DNA of 64,000 nucleotides from Gracilaria gracilis (GCA_030374805.1 JARGSG010000223.1:248001-312000), one strand, 5' to 3'. Shown: positions 30,206 to 40,643, counted from the first letter of the stretch. Numbers and translations are program-made. The notes: generated by a model from the sequence alone, not told the origin.

Positions 30206-31893
30206 GTAGCAAGAAGAAGAAGAAGAAGAGAAGGTTAATTGATCTTAATGACGATGAGGATGAGGTAGAAATCCAACCTGCACCAAAGAGGATGAAGAAG
30301 GGCACCGTAAAGGCCTCTTCTGGAGATATACCAATGGAGTTCGTTACATTATTCAGGAATATGACGAAGCCGGCATTGAAAGAAGTTCTTCAAAGAGCAG
30401 GAAACAAATTTGGTGTCGTCGAGCGAGGATGAAAGTGGTAGCAGTGAGAACGATAGTAGGTTTGTTCAGGACGACAAAGAAGAAGTGGAGGAAAAACCGA
30501 TGCGTGGGTTTCAAGATAAGAATCTCGAGAAACCACCGAAAGGGATGAATAAGGCAGGCGATTGGGCCGGTGGATCGGATATGTCATGGACGAGTCTGGT
30601 GCATGCGCTACCGAGTGAGTGGCCCGGAGGGAAGAATGCAGTGGAAAATCAGCACCCTTGGATGGATGTGATTCATTTGCGAAAAGAACACAGGGCGGGA
30701 TGTTTGGGGGTGGTGGATTTGAGAGCGGTCCATCACGCGGTGTTCTGGCATGCCGCCCGGAATGTGCACAAGAAGCTCGGTAGCACGAAAAAACCAGTTC
30801 TTGGGGTGAAGCTTCCCTTGAAGGGAAAGCCGAGAGGGGAGAAAGAAGCTCTTTGGATGGTGGCGATGGAGAGAGATGACCTCGCTCGAGAGTACTTTGC
30901 GGCGAAGAGAATGGAATTGATGGAAAGGGGTTACTATGTTTTGGAACACTTCGGAACTGATGGAGGTATGTCAGAGGAGGCGAAGAAGAGGGGCGTGGTG
31001 GTGGATAAAGATGTGACAGAAGGGTTGCTAGAGTTTTTTGAGGACTTCAAGAAGCAGCCAGACTTGAAGTTTCAAGAGAACCGAACGAAATGGAATCCCA
31101 TAATCAACGCGGTGGAAGGAAAGGATGCTGGGGACAGGATGCAGGGAATTGGACAACATATTACGACGGAGAAGGGGATTGTTGATTGCATGGAATCTGA
31201 TGAGAAGAATGTGATGATGGTGAGAAAGCGGGCGTTGTTGGATGCGAGGTTTGGGAAAATTCATCGGCTCTTCGCCTTTGTAACAACAGCAACGCTAAGA
31301 AAAGGATGTATGAGCCGCAGCCCGGAGGACTTGTGTTGTGTATGGGGGAGGGATGCCCAAAGCAAGTTTTGCACACTGATTTTCGAGGGTTGACGAATGT
31401 GGAGAAGGATAAGGGAGATATTACGGGGTTCTTCGCGATGGATTCTGGGAGGAGTTCATTTATGGTATGGGTTTTTGAGAGATTGCAGAATATGTATGTG
31501 ACGGATGACAAGAGTTTGAGGAGGTTATCACGTACAATGGTTGTGAAGAAGTTCAGGGTTCCGCCTTAATCTGTGTTTATTGGGAGAGGGGATGTGTTTC
31601 ATGGGGGAGCTGGGTACATGTATGCGTTGGTGAAAGAGAATTGCCTGAGTATCACATTTATTTTGTACTTGAAGGATACAATCTCCCTGACGCGGTGCAC
31701 AGGGAGCCAGCGTTTCGGCCAGAGTTCGTAGACGAGGACTTTGGGCTAGAAGAAGACCCAAACGACCAGCTAGACGATGATGATGGTTTGGAGGAAGAGA
31801 GTGAAATAGAAGATATAGAATATGGAGAGAACGAGTACGAAGAGAAAGATGAAGAGATGTCAGGTGGCCCTGCTGAGAATACAGATGGGGATT
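30206..31893 (+). pseudogene. 2-oxoglutarate/Fe(II) dioxygenase-like gene of the large transposon
   Basis: After the ParB-like tail, an acidic Ser/Glu stretch (about 30410-30500) leads into a globular region (SLVHALPSEWPGG, WMDVIHLRKEH). Later frames show PKQVLHTDFRG near 31363-31390, an HxD iron-binding motif, and VFIGRGDVFHGGAGY near 31573-31617, which supplies a distal His in the 'rGDlxHaGaxY' context known from transposon-associated 2OG oxygenases. EYHIYFVLEG follows in place of the usual R-x-H-x-Y strand, and a very acidic C-terminus ends at 31893. Such enzymes oxidise DNA bases, RNA or protein side chains; the substrate here is unknown. The gene needs at least two frame changes (near 31300 and 31630) and one stop near 31569, so it is damaged or contains unrecognised introns. 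No complete second copy is present; only its acidic tail survives near 39975-40110. Confidence 0.55.
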
Positions 31894-32093
31894 AAGAGGA
31901 AGGACAGATGATAATGGATGACGACGATGAGTAGGTATAATGTAGCACTTATACTGTGGTGTTTGTTTGTTATAGAGACTTGACATAAAAAGTGAACAGG
32001 TGATTTGTTTAAGCGGCAACTTAAAAAGAATTGGAGAAAAACAAAAACGGGTTATGTGTGTAGTTGCAACGAGTACGAGGTCTACAATTTGTT
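31894..32093. other. Tail-to-tail spacer
   Basis: About 200 bp between the convergent dioxygenase-like gene and the oxidoreductase gene. A/T-rich, presumably both 3' ends; no stem-loop is obvious. Confidence 0.5.
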
Positions 32094-32930
32094 CTACTTA
32101 CTATAGAATGTGATGTCAGGAACATTGATATAGTTGGTGTGGAAAGGGGCAGGGTTCTGCCTTCCGGCTAGTTTTTCATCTGCGGAGGTGAGATAAAAGT
32201 AGGCATTTCTAGATTCATACTCCAAAAAAGAAGCTGGGAAGGAAGTAAGGGTGCTGCCGTATTCCAGAAGTGATTCCACTGTAGAAGGGATATTGAAGGA
32301 GAGACCTTTGTTGAAGGTGACTATGCCTAGAAGCTCCTTCATTATAGTTGAGACAATAGTTTTGTACTTGGTAGCCACTTCATACATGGTAACTAATCCA
32401 AATGAAAAACCGACGAGATTGAAGGAGAAGATCCAAACGAGCTTCTGGTAGTAAGACTTGGAAACGGTGTTTTCGTCGACGATACTGCAAGTAAGACCTG
32501 TGGTCCAGAGGCGTTCAGCTATTGCCAGATCACACTTTCCGGTGGCTTTGGTTAGACCATTGGGAGAGAGAGGCGTGACACCATCCTGTGGGGAGGCGCC
32601 TGCAGTGGGAACGGCGGTGTAAAGAGCGGCTCGTGTGCAGTGCTCAATTCCGTGTTGGGAAAGGATGGAAAGAATGTGACCATTCTGGATGAAGACCAAG
32701 TCTTCTGCTCGTTGTGCTGGACCAAATAGAATTACTTTTTCGAGAGGGTCGTTCCTGCCACAGAAGAAGATTGGACCTTGGGGAAGGCACTCTGCGGAAA
32801 TGAAGTCTTCGATGGATAGAAAGGTGTCCTGAGGGGAACCATTGTTTAAAGGCATGGTGCCAATACGGCCTCTACCTACGACAACAGCTGGGATGATTGT
32901 AGAACGGAGGGAAGATGAATGGGAGCTCAT
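32094..32930 (-). CDS. NAD(P)-binding oxidoreductase-like protein (ketopantoate-reductase/6PGDH-like)
   Basis: An uninterrupted 278-residue frame from ATG 32930 (MSSHSSSLRSTIIPAV). Residues 16-26, VVVGRGRIGTM, form a GxGxxG Rossmann start. Then come GPIFFCGRNDPLEKVI, RAEDLVFIQNGHILSIL and an alpha-helical second part with GKCDLAIAERL and YYQKLVWIFSFNLVGF, which recalls the 'EKLlWisaFmLvG' helix of ketopantoate-reductase-like proteins of the 6PGDH C-terminal fold. The ordinary reaction of that superfamily is NAD(P)H-linked reduction of a keto or hydroxy acid. The rest (TYEVATKYKTIV) is compatible. Its role in a transposon is unknown. It is the best-preserved cargo gene, with a broken second copy at 38961. 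It lies head to head with the coiled-coil gene at 33497. Confidence 0.7.
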   Translation of the reverse strand: MSSHSSSLRSTIIPAVVVGRGRIGTMPLNNGSPQDTFLSIEDFISAECLPQGPIFFCGRNDPLEKVILFGPAQRAEDLVFIQNGHILSILSQHGIEHCTRAALYTAVPTAGASPQDGVTPLSPNGLTKATGKCDLAIAERLWTTGLTCSIVDENTVSKSYYQKLVWIFSFNLVGFSFGLVTMYEVATKYKTIVSTIMKELLGIVTFNKGLSFNIPSTVESLLEYGSTLTSFPASFLEYESRNAYFYLTSADEKLAGRQNPAPFHTNYINVPDITFYSK

Positions 32931-33496
32931 TGCGAAGGGTTTGTTTGATTGAAGGTATGGGCTGTTGGAAGGTGTCGGGTGCCGGTAGCTGTGAAAGGAA
33001 AGTGGTTTACATTCTGAGGAGTAGAGAAAGATTTGATTAAACGACTGGGCTGTTGTTTTGGTCGTGGAAAAGAGTGTTCCAGGGGATAAGAAAATTGTAT
33101 GATTCGGTTATGGAAAGAAATGGGCAGCAGGGCTGCAGAAGAGGTAGAGTCGAAGAGTGTGTTTATGAGAAGGTATGCAGTGAAATAAAGCATAGAAAGT
33201 AAGAGTTTATGGTACCGCTGGTACTTGAAAGGTGGTGCATGAGGGGTTTCATTGGGATATGTTATGGACCGAGGTTGGAAAAATGTGGAGATTTCTAGGA
33301 AAAAAATGGAAATTGTGTAAAATGGCGGGAAATAGGGGTGGATGTGGATGGGGTACAAAGGGTTGTACAGCGCAAGTGGGTGTTGTGGCCGACAGTGCCA
33401 CGGGTGTGCGGAGTTTGGGGAAGTGCTGCAACTGTTGAGTTCATTTCGCTTGTTCTTATCTATCTCCGTAATCGTGAACCGCCGTTTATTTCTGCG
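32931..33496. promoter_or_regulatory. Divergent promoter region between oxidoreductase and coiled-coil genes
   Basis: About 565 bp separate two divergent ATGs. The inverted counterpart at 38402-38960 is recognisably similar, so the segment belongs to the element. It has no supported ORF. No TATA box is certain. Confidence 0.5.
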
Positions 33497-34321
33497 ATGT
33501 GGAATGGGTACGTCGAGGACGAAGAGCTAGTGGCTCTGCTTCACCGGACGGAGGTACCAGAGACGCCAGCGACAAGAAAGGAGGAGGGTGGGGACAAGGT
33601 TTGAATGGGGGAGAAGGAGGGAAGTGGGGATGGAGAGGGAGGTGGGGATGATGGGGGTGGAGGCGGTGGAGGGAATAGGGGACCGGAGAAGAGGTTTGCG
33701 GCGGAGATTGAAAGGCGGTTGAGAAGGCTTGGAGGGGATCTGAAGGAGTATTTGGACGACTGGCGTTCTGAGATGGTTGGTGAGATGGGAGGGGTGGTGC
33801 TGAGTGTGTCGGAGATTGAGGTGCCAATGGAAGTGATTTTGACGATTCGAAAAAGGATTAAGTTGGCTGGAATGGGGAATGGAAAGCATGTGAGTGGGAT
33901 GGTAGAGTGCGTTAAGAGGGAGCTGGTGACGCTGAAAAGGGAGAATATGGGTCTGAGGGGACGTGTGGAAGTGTTGGAGGCGCAAGTGGGACAGGTGGAG
34001 AAGGGGTGTCAATTGTTGTTGGAGGTGAAGGAACTGGTGGGGGAAGGAGGCGTTGGGAGGGAGGCGGGAAAAGAGAAAGGGTCACCGGTGACGCCTGGCT
34101 CTCGTGGTGAACGTGGGAGTGTGAGGGGGAGGAGCGGAGAAGTGGATGGAGGGGAGGTTGGGGGAAGTCGGCTGAGGAAGAGGGGGAAAGGTGGGGTGAT
34201 GGTAGAACAGGATGGGGACGTGTATCTGCCGCGGCAGCTGCCGGGTGGAGCGCCACTAGTTGGGTTTGGTAGTGCGGCGGCGGCTGTGCGAACGGCGGAG
34301 CGCATACTGGAGGAGCAGTAG
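33497..34321 (+). pseudogene. Coiled-coil element protein 2
   Basis: ATG 33497 (MWNGYVEDEELVALLHRTEVPET) is matched by ATG 52706 (MSNGYVGDKELMALLHRTEVPET) in another copy. A TGA at 33602-33604 interrupts the frame exactly before the next ATG at 33605; the third copy has a readable codon there. The Gly/Asp-rich linker is followed by a helix (EKRFAAEIERRLRRLGGDLKEYLDDW) and a Leu-zipper-like heptad stretch (ELVTLKRENMGLRGRVEVLEAQVGQVEKG, about 33910-34010). A basic SPVTPGSRG...RGR tail precedes a conserved block (PRQLPGGAPLVGFGSAAAAVRTAE). The frame stops at 34321, earlier than in copies ending at 51757 and 37428, whose conserved tail includes RETETQDPNA. No domain is recognised. Probably a dimerising DNA-associated protein. 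Confidence 0.6.
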
Positions 34322-34669
34322 GAGAAGAGGCTAGGAGGGTGTACTAGAATAGGGAGAGTTTTCCGCTGGAGTTCTTCAACTTGACTTTTAGGGAAACTGG
34401 GACTCAAAATCCGAATGCAGGGTTGGAGTAAGGGAGCGCTGGTGGTGGGTTCGTAATTTTTAGAGTGTTTTTGAGAAGTGTGGTGACTATAAAGTTACGA
34501 ACGGTGGCAGGGGAACTGCAAGCTAGCCTTCAACTCCAGTAGATGAGGTTTAAACTGCACTGAACGGAAACGTAATTCCCAAAAAAAAATTGCCTTGCCA
34601 ACTAGCGCAAACTGCAAAAATGCTCGTTTTTTCGGACTTTTATTTTCACGACGAGCGATCTAGCATACT
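34322..34669. other. Right subterminal region of the large element
   Basis: The sequence from about 34560 to 34689 recurs inverted at 37190-37330 and 51494-51640, including TTGCCAACTAGCGCAA and CTAGCATACTAAACTAGC. The repeated CTAG(C/T) core also appears near the left end and is a candidate transposase-binding motif. Confidence 0.65.
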
Positions 34670-34689
34670 AAACTAGCATTCCGAGAACA
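34670..34689 (-). repeat. Right terminal inverted repeat
   Basis: Reads TGTTCTCGGAATGCTAGTTT on the minus strand. Pairs with the left TIR at 15596-15615 with a single mismatch. Confidence 0.85.
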
Positions 34690-37189
34690 CCGACGTTGGC
34701 ACATTTGGAAAAATGAGTACAAATAATACGCGTATGCGTGTGCATGGCACCCTTCGTAGGGGAATTTCTAGATGTAATTTACTGCATTTAGTGCGCCAAT
34801 TTATAGTCGGATGGCCGACGCCATAGTATATGACTTGGTGATCTCGGACCATCCCGGTCAAGTAAACGATGACAAGCGAGTGTTTGGCTCTGACTCAGGA
34901 ACCCCTGGTACACAGTAAACTCCTCGCGAGGAGCCGAATCCTTGCGTAGGACTAGTTACTCACCTCTTTGAGCTTCCAGCGCGTCCACCGTCGGTGTGTC
35001 TTTCTAATCATGACGTGTTTGTGTTCTTCGCCCGTATTGTACACGTATCGCTCCACCGCACACCAGTGACGCCATTTATGTCCTGTCATGGCCTTGATCG
35101 TGACCTTGCCGGTCCCGGTTCGTGTCTCCACTACCGTTTGCCCCGGTCCGTCTTCTGTGACATTGTCACCAACTCCGCCGTCGTATAGATCCGGCTTCTT
35201 GGTTTCTACGCCTGTTCGTTTGTCGAGACGGTGACCCTTGGTCTTACACCCAGCTAGAGCACTCACCAGAGGTGGCTCTGTTTGTCACGCTACTCTCTAC
35301 AGATAAAGGCCCCGAACAACTTCCTGTGTCTCCTTCCCGCCAGAGTTCTGCACCACACGAACCAGGGACAACCGTCCGGGAAGGTGGCGATTTTTCCCCA
35401 AGTCAGAGCGTCACCCGGCTGCAGGCGGGTGGCACTTGGCCGTCCTTCGACTCCCACGTAGTGCTCAATCCGAAAAATCGGCAACAGGCTATGATCCTCT
35501 AGCTTGCGCCATGGTTCCACCCGATCTCGGTGCTTGAAGAGGATCCGATTTCTCAGTATGTCGACTGCAGCGAGCGCCTTCTCGGCAACCTGCCAGGTAT
35601 TTTCTCCACGTCATGGGACTGGCGCTGGCGCTTAGCCGTGCCTGCACACCTGGTTCTCAGCTTTGCGGGCAATTCCCATGCTCAGACTCATGCCGCGCTC
35701 GTGTGGATTGGATACCAACAGCAACATGAAGCTCCATTCTAGTTCCTCATCCCGCAAGAGATGAAATTCGACATAGATCAGTACCGCACGCGCAGGGAAA
35801 TGCATTGCAACGCCCATGAAGGTCATTGTACTGACTTTTTTCTTTTGGCAACTTCGCGCTATCGCACTTGCTGTGACAGCTTGCAGATTGCAAACCACCG
35901 TTATGCTGTACACTCCGTGCATTGTATGAACTTGTGCGTGCTCTGCAGCCCTAGTACAGTGATGACTGGTACACGTGAGGCAGGGTTACAAGGGATGGGT
36001 GGAAGAGTATTGCCGGTATTTTTGATATTTATTATGATAGTTTTTGCCTATTTTAGGGAGATTACTGGACTGTATAGTGGCTTGGCACTCGGCCATTGCC
36101 ACTAAGTAAACTTCCGCAACCCAGGTTGGCTCTAAATTTCTTCGCCTTTGGCGGTCATCGACTCCTTCCATGAAAAAGGCTCCGTAGCTTACGAGTTGTC
36201 TATACTCCATGCGTTTCCTAAAGGAACCCAACTGTGGGAATGTTTTCCTGCTGTTCGTCGCGTTCGTTCTTCTACAGGGTTACCCCCGGTGTTTACCATA
36301 TCTTTTGTCCTTCTTTTTTCCTTCTCTTTATTCCCCGCTTTCGCGAATTTCCTTTTCTCTCTTCCCACCTCTGTGGAAATGTTCCTGTTGCGAGGACACA
36401 TTAACACACATATGTGGTGTTTAACCGATTCTCTGCACAACTCTCTACGCTCCTTCGTTAAGGCTTGGCCTCGCCTTACAAAACCAAATTTGTCGTGCCT
36501 GCCAGAGTGTTTCTCTTTGTTGGCTGCCCTTCTGTTGTATTTTCGCCTCTGGCGTTGCACTGCAGGAAATGACCTATTGCGTCCGGCTGTCGACGCTAGA
36601 GACTTTCGCTTGGCGAGCACTCATGGATGCCTTGCAAGAAGCACTGTGTTAGCGAAGACCGATGGTTCGGGCGGAATTTCTCTCTCTAGCGCGTCATTAC
36701 CGATCTGCATTCCTGCAGGAATTCATCCGCTTTAAGCGTTGCTGCTGTTTCCCGTTCGGGTATTTCATTCCATATCAAATTTGAAAGTGGAGCGCATCGC
36801 TCCCTCTCACTGATAAGGTCGGTAAGTCTCTCTTCCAGCCTAGTGAGCGCAGCTCTAGGCGTGCCGGGAGTGCTATATCTCATAACATCCGGTCCCTCAC
36901 CTATTTAGGTTAATACCTCCTCACGGATTCACGTAGCGGTCTTTGGACTGCGATTGTCACCAAATGGGCTCTACGTGCTGCGACATACATCACCAGCAAG
37001 GCATACGACCAGTACGGACTGCGTTTCATTCCTCCACATGTGAAGGCCGGTATCCGTCAACTGGATAGCACGATCCACCTTGGGGGTCAGGCTGACGCCG
37101 AAGAAGTCCTCGAAAGAATCGATTGTATCGACGATATTGACTAAAAATTGGCCACGATCCAGTAAGACTGGGTCTGAATAGTACATCTG
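34690..37189. other. Unassigned 2.5-kb segment between two element ends
   Basis: Short open frames on the minus strand (34952-35266, 35290-35520, 35632-35922, 36189-36620, 36971-37186) have protein-like composition, including basic and charged stretches such as EERLTDLISERER and TIKAMTGHKWRHW. None matches a family I know. It may be a decayed element or host DNA cut by two large-element ends. I cannot decide. Confidence 0.4.
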
Positions 37190-37427
37190 TGTTCTCAGAA
37201 TTCCAATTTAGTATCCCAGATTACTAGTTGTGGAAGTAAAAACCCGAAAAAAATAACATTTTTGCAGTTTGCGCTAGTTGGCAAGGAAAGAAGAAGGATT
37301 TTGAAAATTACTTTTCCGTTTAGTGCAGTTGAATCTTCACCTACTGGAGTTGCAGGCTGTTTTGCAGTTCCTTTGGGATCGGCCGTAACTTTACATTCCC
37401 CATACTTGTCAAAAACACTCTAAAAAA

Positions 37428-38401
37428 TTACGAACCTACCACTAGCGCTCCCTCATTCCAACCCTGCATTCGGATCCTGAGTCTCAGTTTCCCTAAATTT
37501 CGAGTTAAAGAACTCCAACCAAACACTTCCTCCATTCTCGTACGCTCTCTTAGCTCTAAACCGGCTCCCACCCATCCCAGCCTCTTCTTCTTTTGCTTCC
37601 CCAGTAGCAGTTCCGCGGATCTCATAGCCGCAGCTGCACCACCAAACCCAACTGGTAGGCCTCCACCCAGCAGCTGCCACGGCACACACACCTCCCCATT
37701 CTCATTCCCGATCACCCCATCCTTTCGCCTCTTCTTCATCCATCCTCCCCAAAACTCCTCTCCATTCCCTTCTCCGCTCTTTCCTCTCACACAACCACGT
37801 CCACCTCCGAAAGCCTGGCGTCACCTGCGATACTTGCCCTCTTCCTTATTTCCTCCCAAGCTCTCCTTCCTCCACCAGCTTCTTTACCTTCAACAACAAT
37901 TAGCACGCCTTCTCCACGTGTCCCACTTGCGCCTCCAACACCTCTACATGATCCCTCAGCCCCATAATCTGCCTTCTCAGCTTCAAAATTCTCTTCCAAA
38001 CGCACTCTGCCATCTCACTTAAATGCTTTTCCGTCCACACTCTAGCCAACTTCATCTTCATCCGAATCGTAGAAATCAAATTCAATGGCACCTCAATCTC
38101 TGACACACTCAGCACTACCCCTCTCATCTCACCCACCATCTCAGAAATCCAGTCATTCAAATGCTCCTTCAGACCTTCTCCAAGAATTCTCAGCCACTCC
38201 TCCATCTTCGTTGCAAACCTCTTTTCCGGCCACGGATCCCTTTCACTCCGATCACCTCCACCCCCCTTTTCATCCCTATTTCCCTCCATCTCCCCCATAT
38301 AAACCTTGCCCCCTCTCCTTCCTCCCCTGTAGCGTATTTGGTACTTCCATCCGGTGGAGCAGAGCCACCACCTTCCCGTCTAAGACTTACCAATTCGACA
38401 T
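37428..38401 (-). pseudogene. Coiled-coil element protein 2, second copy
   Basis: Homologous to 33497-34321 on the opposite strand. The expected ATG is at 38401 (MSNW followed by a stop). The helix EKRFATKMEEWLRILGEGLKEHLNDW and heptads around MGLRDHVEVLEAQVGHVEKAC are kept, as are GVIGNENGEVCVPWQLLGGG and the C-terminal RETETQDPNAG block. Several frame changes make it non-functional. The codon aligned with the TGA at 33602 is readable here (Tyr), so that TGA is not ancestral. Confidence 0.7.
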
Positions 38402-38960
38402 CGCAGAGATAAACGGGGGTTCACGATAAGGGAGATAACAACAACCGAGATGAACGAAAAAGTTGGAGCACTCCTCCCCACTCCGCACACCAGTGGCCGT
38501 GTCGGTCACACAACCCCTTGCGCTGCACAACCATTTGCACTATATTCATATGTACTCCAATTTCTCGCCATTTTGCACAATTTCCTTTTTTTTAGAAATC
38601 TCTACATTTTCACAATTTCGGCCCATACCATATCCCATTGACGCCCCCGATGCACCAATTCTCAAGTACCAATGCTAACAAGGACGCTTACTTTCTATGC
38701 TTTACTTCACTGCATACCCTCCCATAAACACACTCTCCGACCCTATCTCCTCGACAGTCCTGCTGCATATTTCCTTCCATAGCTGAATCATACAAATCCT
38801 CGTGTCTCCTAGAACACCTTTTTTCATGACCAAAACACCATCCAAGTTGTGGACTTAAAGCTTTGCTCACTCCTTTTAATTTATACTGCTTTTCTTTCAC
38901 AGTTACCAGCACCCGACCGCTTCCAACAGTCCATACCTTCAATCAAACAAACTCGTCACA
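38402..38960. other. Divergent intergenic region of the right-half derivative
   Basis: Counterpart of 32931-33496, inverted. It holds no gene, and the resemblance confirms the paired gene order. Confidence 0.5.
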
Positions 38961-39790
38961 ATGAGCTCCCATTCATCTTCACTCCGTTCTACAATCATCT
39001 CAGCCGTTTTCGTAGGTAGAGGCCATATTAGCGCAATGCCTTACAATAATGGTTCCCCTCAAGACACCTTTCTCTCCATCGAAGATTTTGTTTCCGAAGA
39101 TTGCCTTACCCAAGGTGCGATCTTCTTCTGTGTCAGGAACGACTTCCTCGAAAAAAGTAATTCTATCTTACTTAGCATCACGAGCTGAAGACTTGGTCTT
39201 AATCCAGAATGGTCATACTCTTCCAATTCTTCCCGAACACAGAATTGAGAACTGTACACCATCCGCTCTTGACACCGCCATTCTCACTGTCGGCGCCTCC
39301 CTACAAGATGATGTCACGCATCTCTCTCTTAATGTTCTAACCACAGCCACCAGAAAGTGGGCTCTGGCAATAGCTAAACGCCTCTGAACAGCAGTTCTTA
39401 CTTGCAGTATCGTGAACGAACACTCCTCCAAATCTTACTACCAAAACCTAATTAGGATCTCTTCCTTCATTCTCGTCGGTTCTTCATTTGGATTCGTTAC
39501 CATGCATGAAGTGGCTACCAAATACAAAACAATTGTCTCAACTATAATGAAGGAAGTTCTAGGGATAGTCAGCTTCAACCCACGCCTCTCCTACAATATC
39601 CCCGCTACAGTGGAATCCGTTCTGAAATATGGCAGCACCGTTATTACCTTCCCAGCCTTTTTCTAGGAGTATGAATCTAGAAATGCTTACTTTTTTCTCA
39701 ACTCCGCAGATGAAAAAGTAGTCGGAAGGCAGCGATCTGCCCGTTTCCACCAAAACTCTGACAATTTTCTTGGAAATGACTTTTTCTGGT
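38961..39790 (+). pseudogene. Oxidoreductase-like gene, broken second copy
   Basis: Starts MSSHSSSLRSTIISAVFVGRG and keeps the order NNGSPQDTFLSIEDF, AEDLVLIQNGH, SKSYYQNLI...GSSFGFVTMHEVATKYKTIV of the intact copy at 32094-32930. The GxGxxG loop has changed to GRGHIS, losing a glycine. At least one frameshift (near 39155) and two stops (near 39386 and 39664) break it. Useful as a comparison showing that the copy at 32094 was kept open. Confidence 0.8.
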
Positions 39791-39974
39791 AATTAGAACA
39801 AACAATAAACCTTATAATCCGTGCATGTACACACACTCTCCTCAGCCCATGCATATTAACCAATTTTTGTTCTCCAATTTTCTTTACGTTACCGTTCAAA
39901 CAAATCGTCTGTTCACATTTCACTTCAAGTCTCTATCAAGAACACAAACAACAATACAGGCCGTGCATTAAAAC

Positions 39975-40110
39975 TGCTCATCTTCTTCATCCACTATAAT
40001 CTGTCCTTCTTCGTCATCCCTATTTTTATTTTTAGAACAGACACCTAACGTATCTTTATTTTCATTTTCGTACTCGTCCTCTCCATCATCTAAATTTTCC
40101 ATTCTACTCT
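39975..40110 (-). pseudogene. Acidic tail of the dioxygenase-like gene, remnant
   Basis: The minus strand reads a Glu/Asp-rich stretch ending in IVDEEDEQF and corresponds in place to the acidic C-terminus at 31740-31893. The catalytic part has been deleted between here and the palindromes. Confidence 0.45.
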
Positions 40111-40337
40111 ATTCCTTCGCTGTACTTCTCCCTCTCTCGTTCAATACCTTCTACTTTCTCATGTTCGCTTAATATTAGTTTCAAGTGTACACCGTGTGTA
40201 TATCATATTTTAGAGCATACTCGCGCACTATTTACAAAGATACATTGAGATCATATCATCTATAGTACACTTGCACAAATTTTTTTTTAAGTAACAAAGA
40301 AATGAATACAGTTTTTGGCGGACTAATTTCAGCCTTC

Positions 40338-40411
40338 GACAGCGGAATGGGGTGGCGTGGGGCTTCATCGGTTCACCGATGAAGCGCCACGCTACTCCGG
40401 GTTGCTGTTCC
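40338..40411. repeat. Palindrome 5
   Basis: CGACAGCGGAATGGGGTGGCGTG pairs imperfectly with CGCCACGCTACTCCGGGTTGCTGT, with centre ATCGGTTCACCGAT. Same family as the central palindromes at 26079-27508. Confidence 0.78.
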
Positions 40412-40569
40412 AACGCGTCGTGAGTGATACACCTGCGGTGGTTGCATACGTCACCTCGTCAATGAGCCATGAGCGATGAACCTGAAGTACACTCCAGCCC
40501 GCTGCCCACGCGCCGTGAGAGATGAAGCTCGATTGGTGTCGTACGTGGCACCACCAACGCGCCGTTGAC

Positions 40570-40643
40570 AGCGGACGCGGGTGTCTTGGCGCTTCATCGA
40601 TGCACCAATTAAGCTCCACGCCAATCCGTTTGGCTGTCCCAGA
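40570..40643. repeat. Palindrome 6 (degenerate)
   Basis: GACAGCGGACGCGGGTGTCTTGGCGCTTCATC faces a decayed right arm ending TTTGGCTGTC. Family membership is clear from the left arm. Confidence 0.65.

Larger units (their letters stand above)
15596..34689. mobile_element. Giant Plavaka-type DNA transposon, 19.1 kb, reference copy
   Basis: The left end reads TGTTATCGGAATGCTAGTTT (15596-15615). The right end, reversed, reads TGTTCTCGGAATGCTAGTTT (34670-34689), a 20-bp TIR with one mismatch. Independent left ends occur at 42841 and, inverted, near 62138. Independent right ends occur at 37190 and 51494. These copies confirm both termini and the internal order. Contents from left to right: Plavaka-type transposase (+), long coiled-coil protein (-), DNA methyltransferase/SET gene set (-), central palindromes and tandem repeats, ParB-like protein (+), 2OG-Fe(II) dioxygenase-like protein (+), oxidoreductase-like protein (-) and a coiled-coil protein (+). 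No capsid, envelope or polymerase gene is seen. No clear target-site duplication flanks it. Confidence 0.85.

Noticed and set aside
32927-33358. Minus frame of 143 residues upstream of the oxidoreductase gene
   Set aside because: Lies in the divergent promoter region, not conserved as protein in the copy at 38402-38960.
15596-34689. Polinton or virus-like element
   Set aside because: Size and gene number recall a Maverick/Polinton, but no capsid, protein-primed polymerase, packaging ATPase or integrase is found, and the transposase is Plavaka-type.
15591-34695. Target-site duplication of the large element
   Set aside because: Flanks CGTCTG and CCGACG do not match convincingly at any length from 2 to 8.
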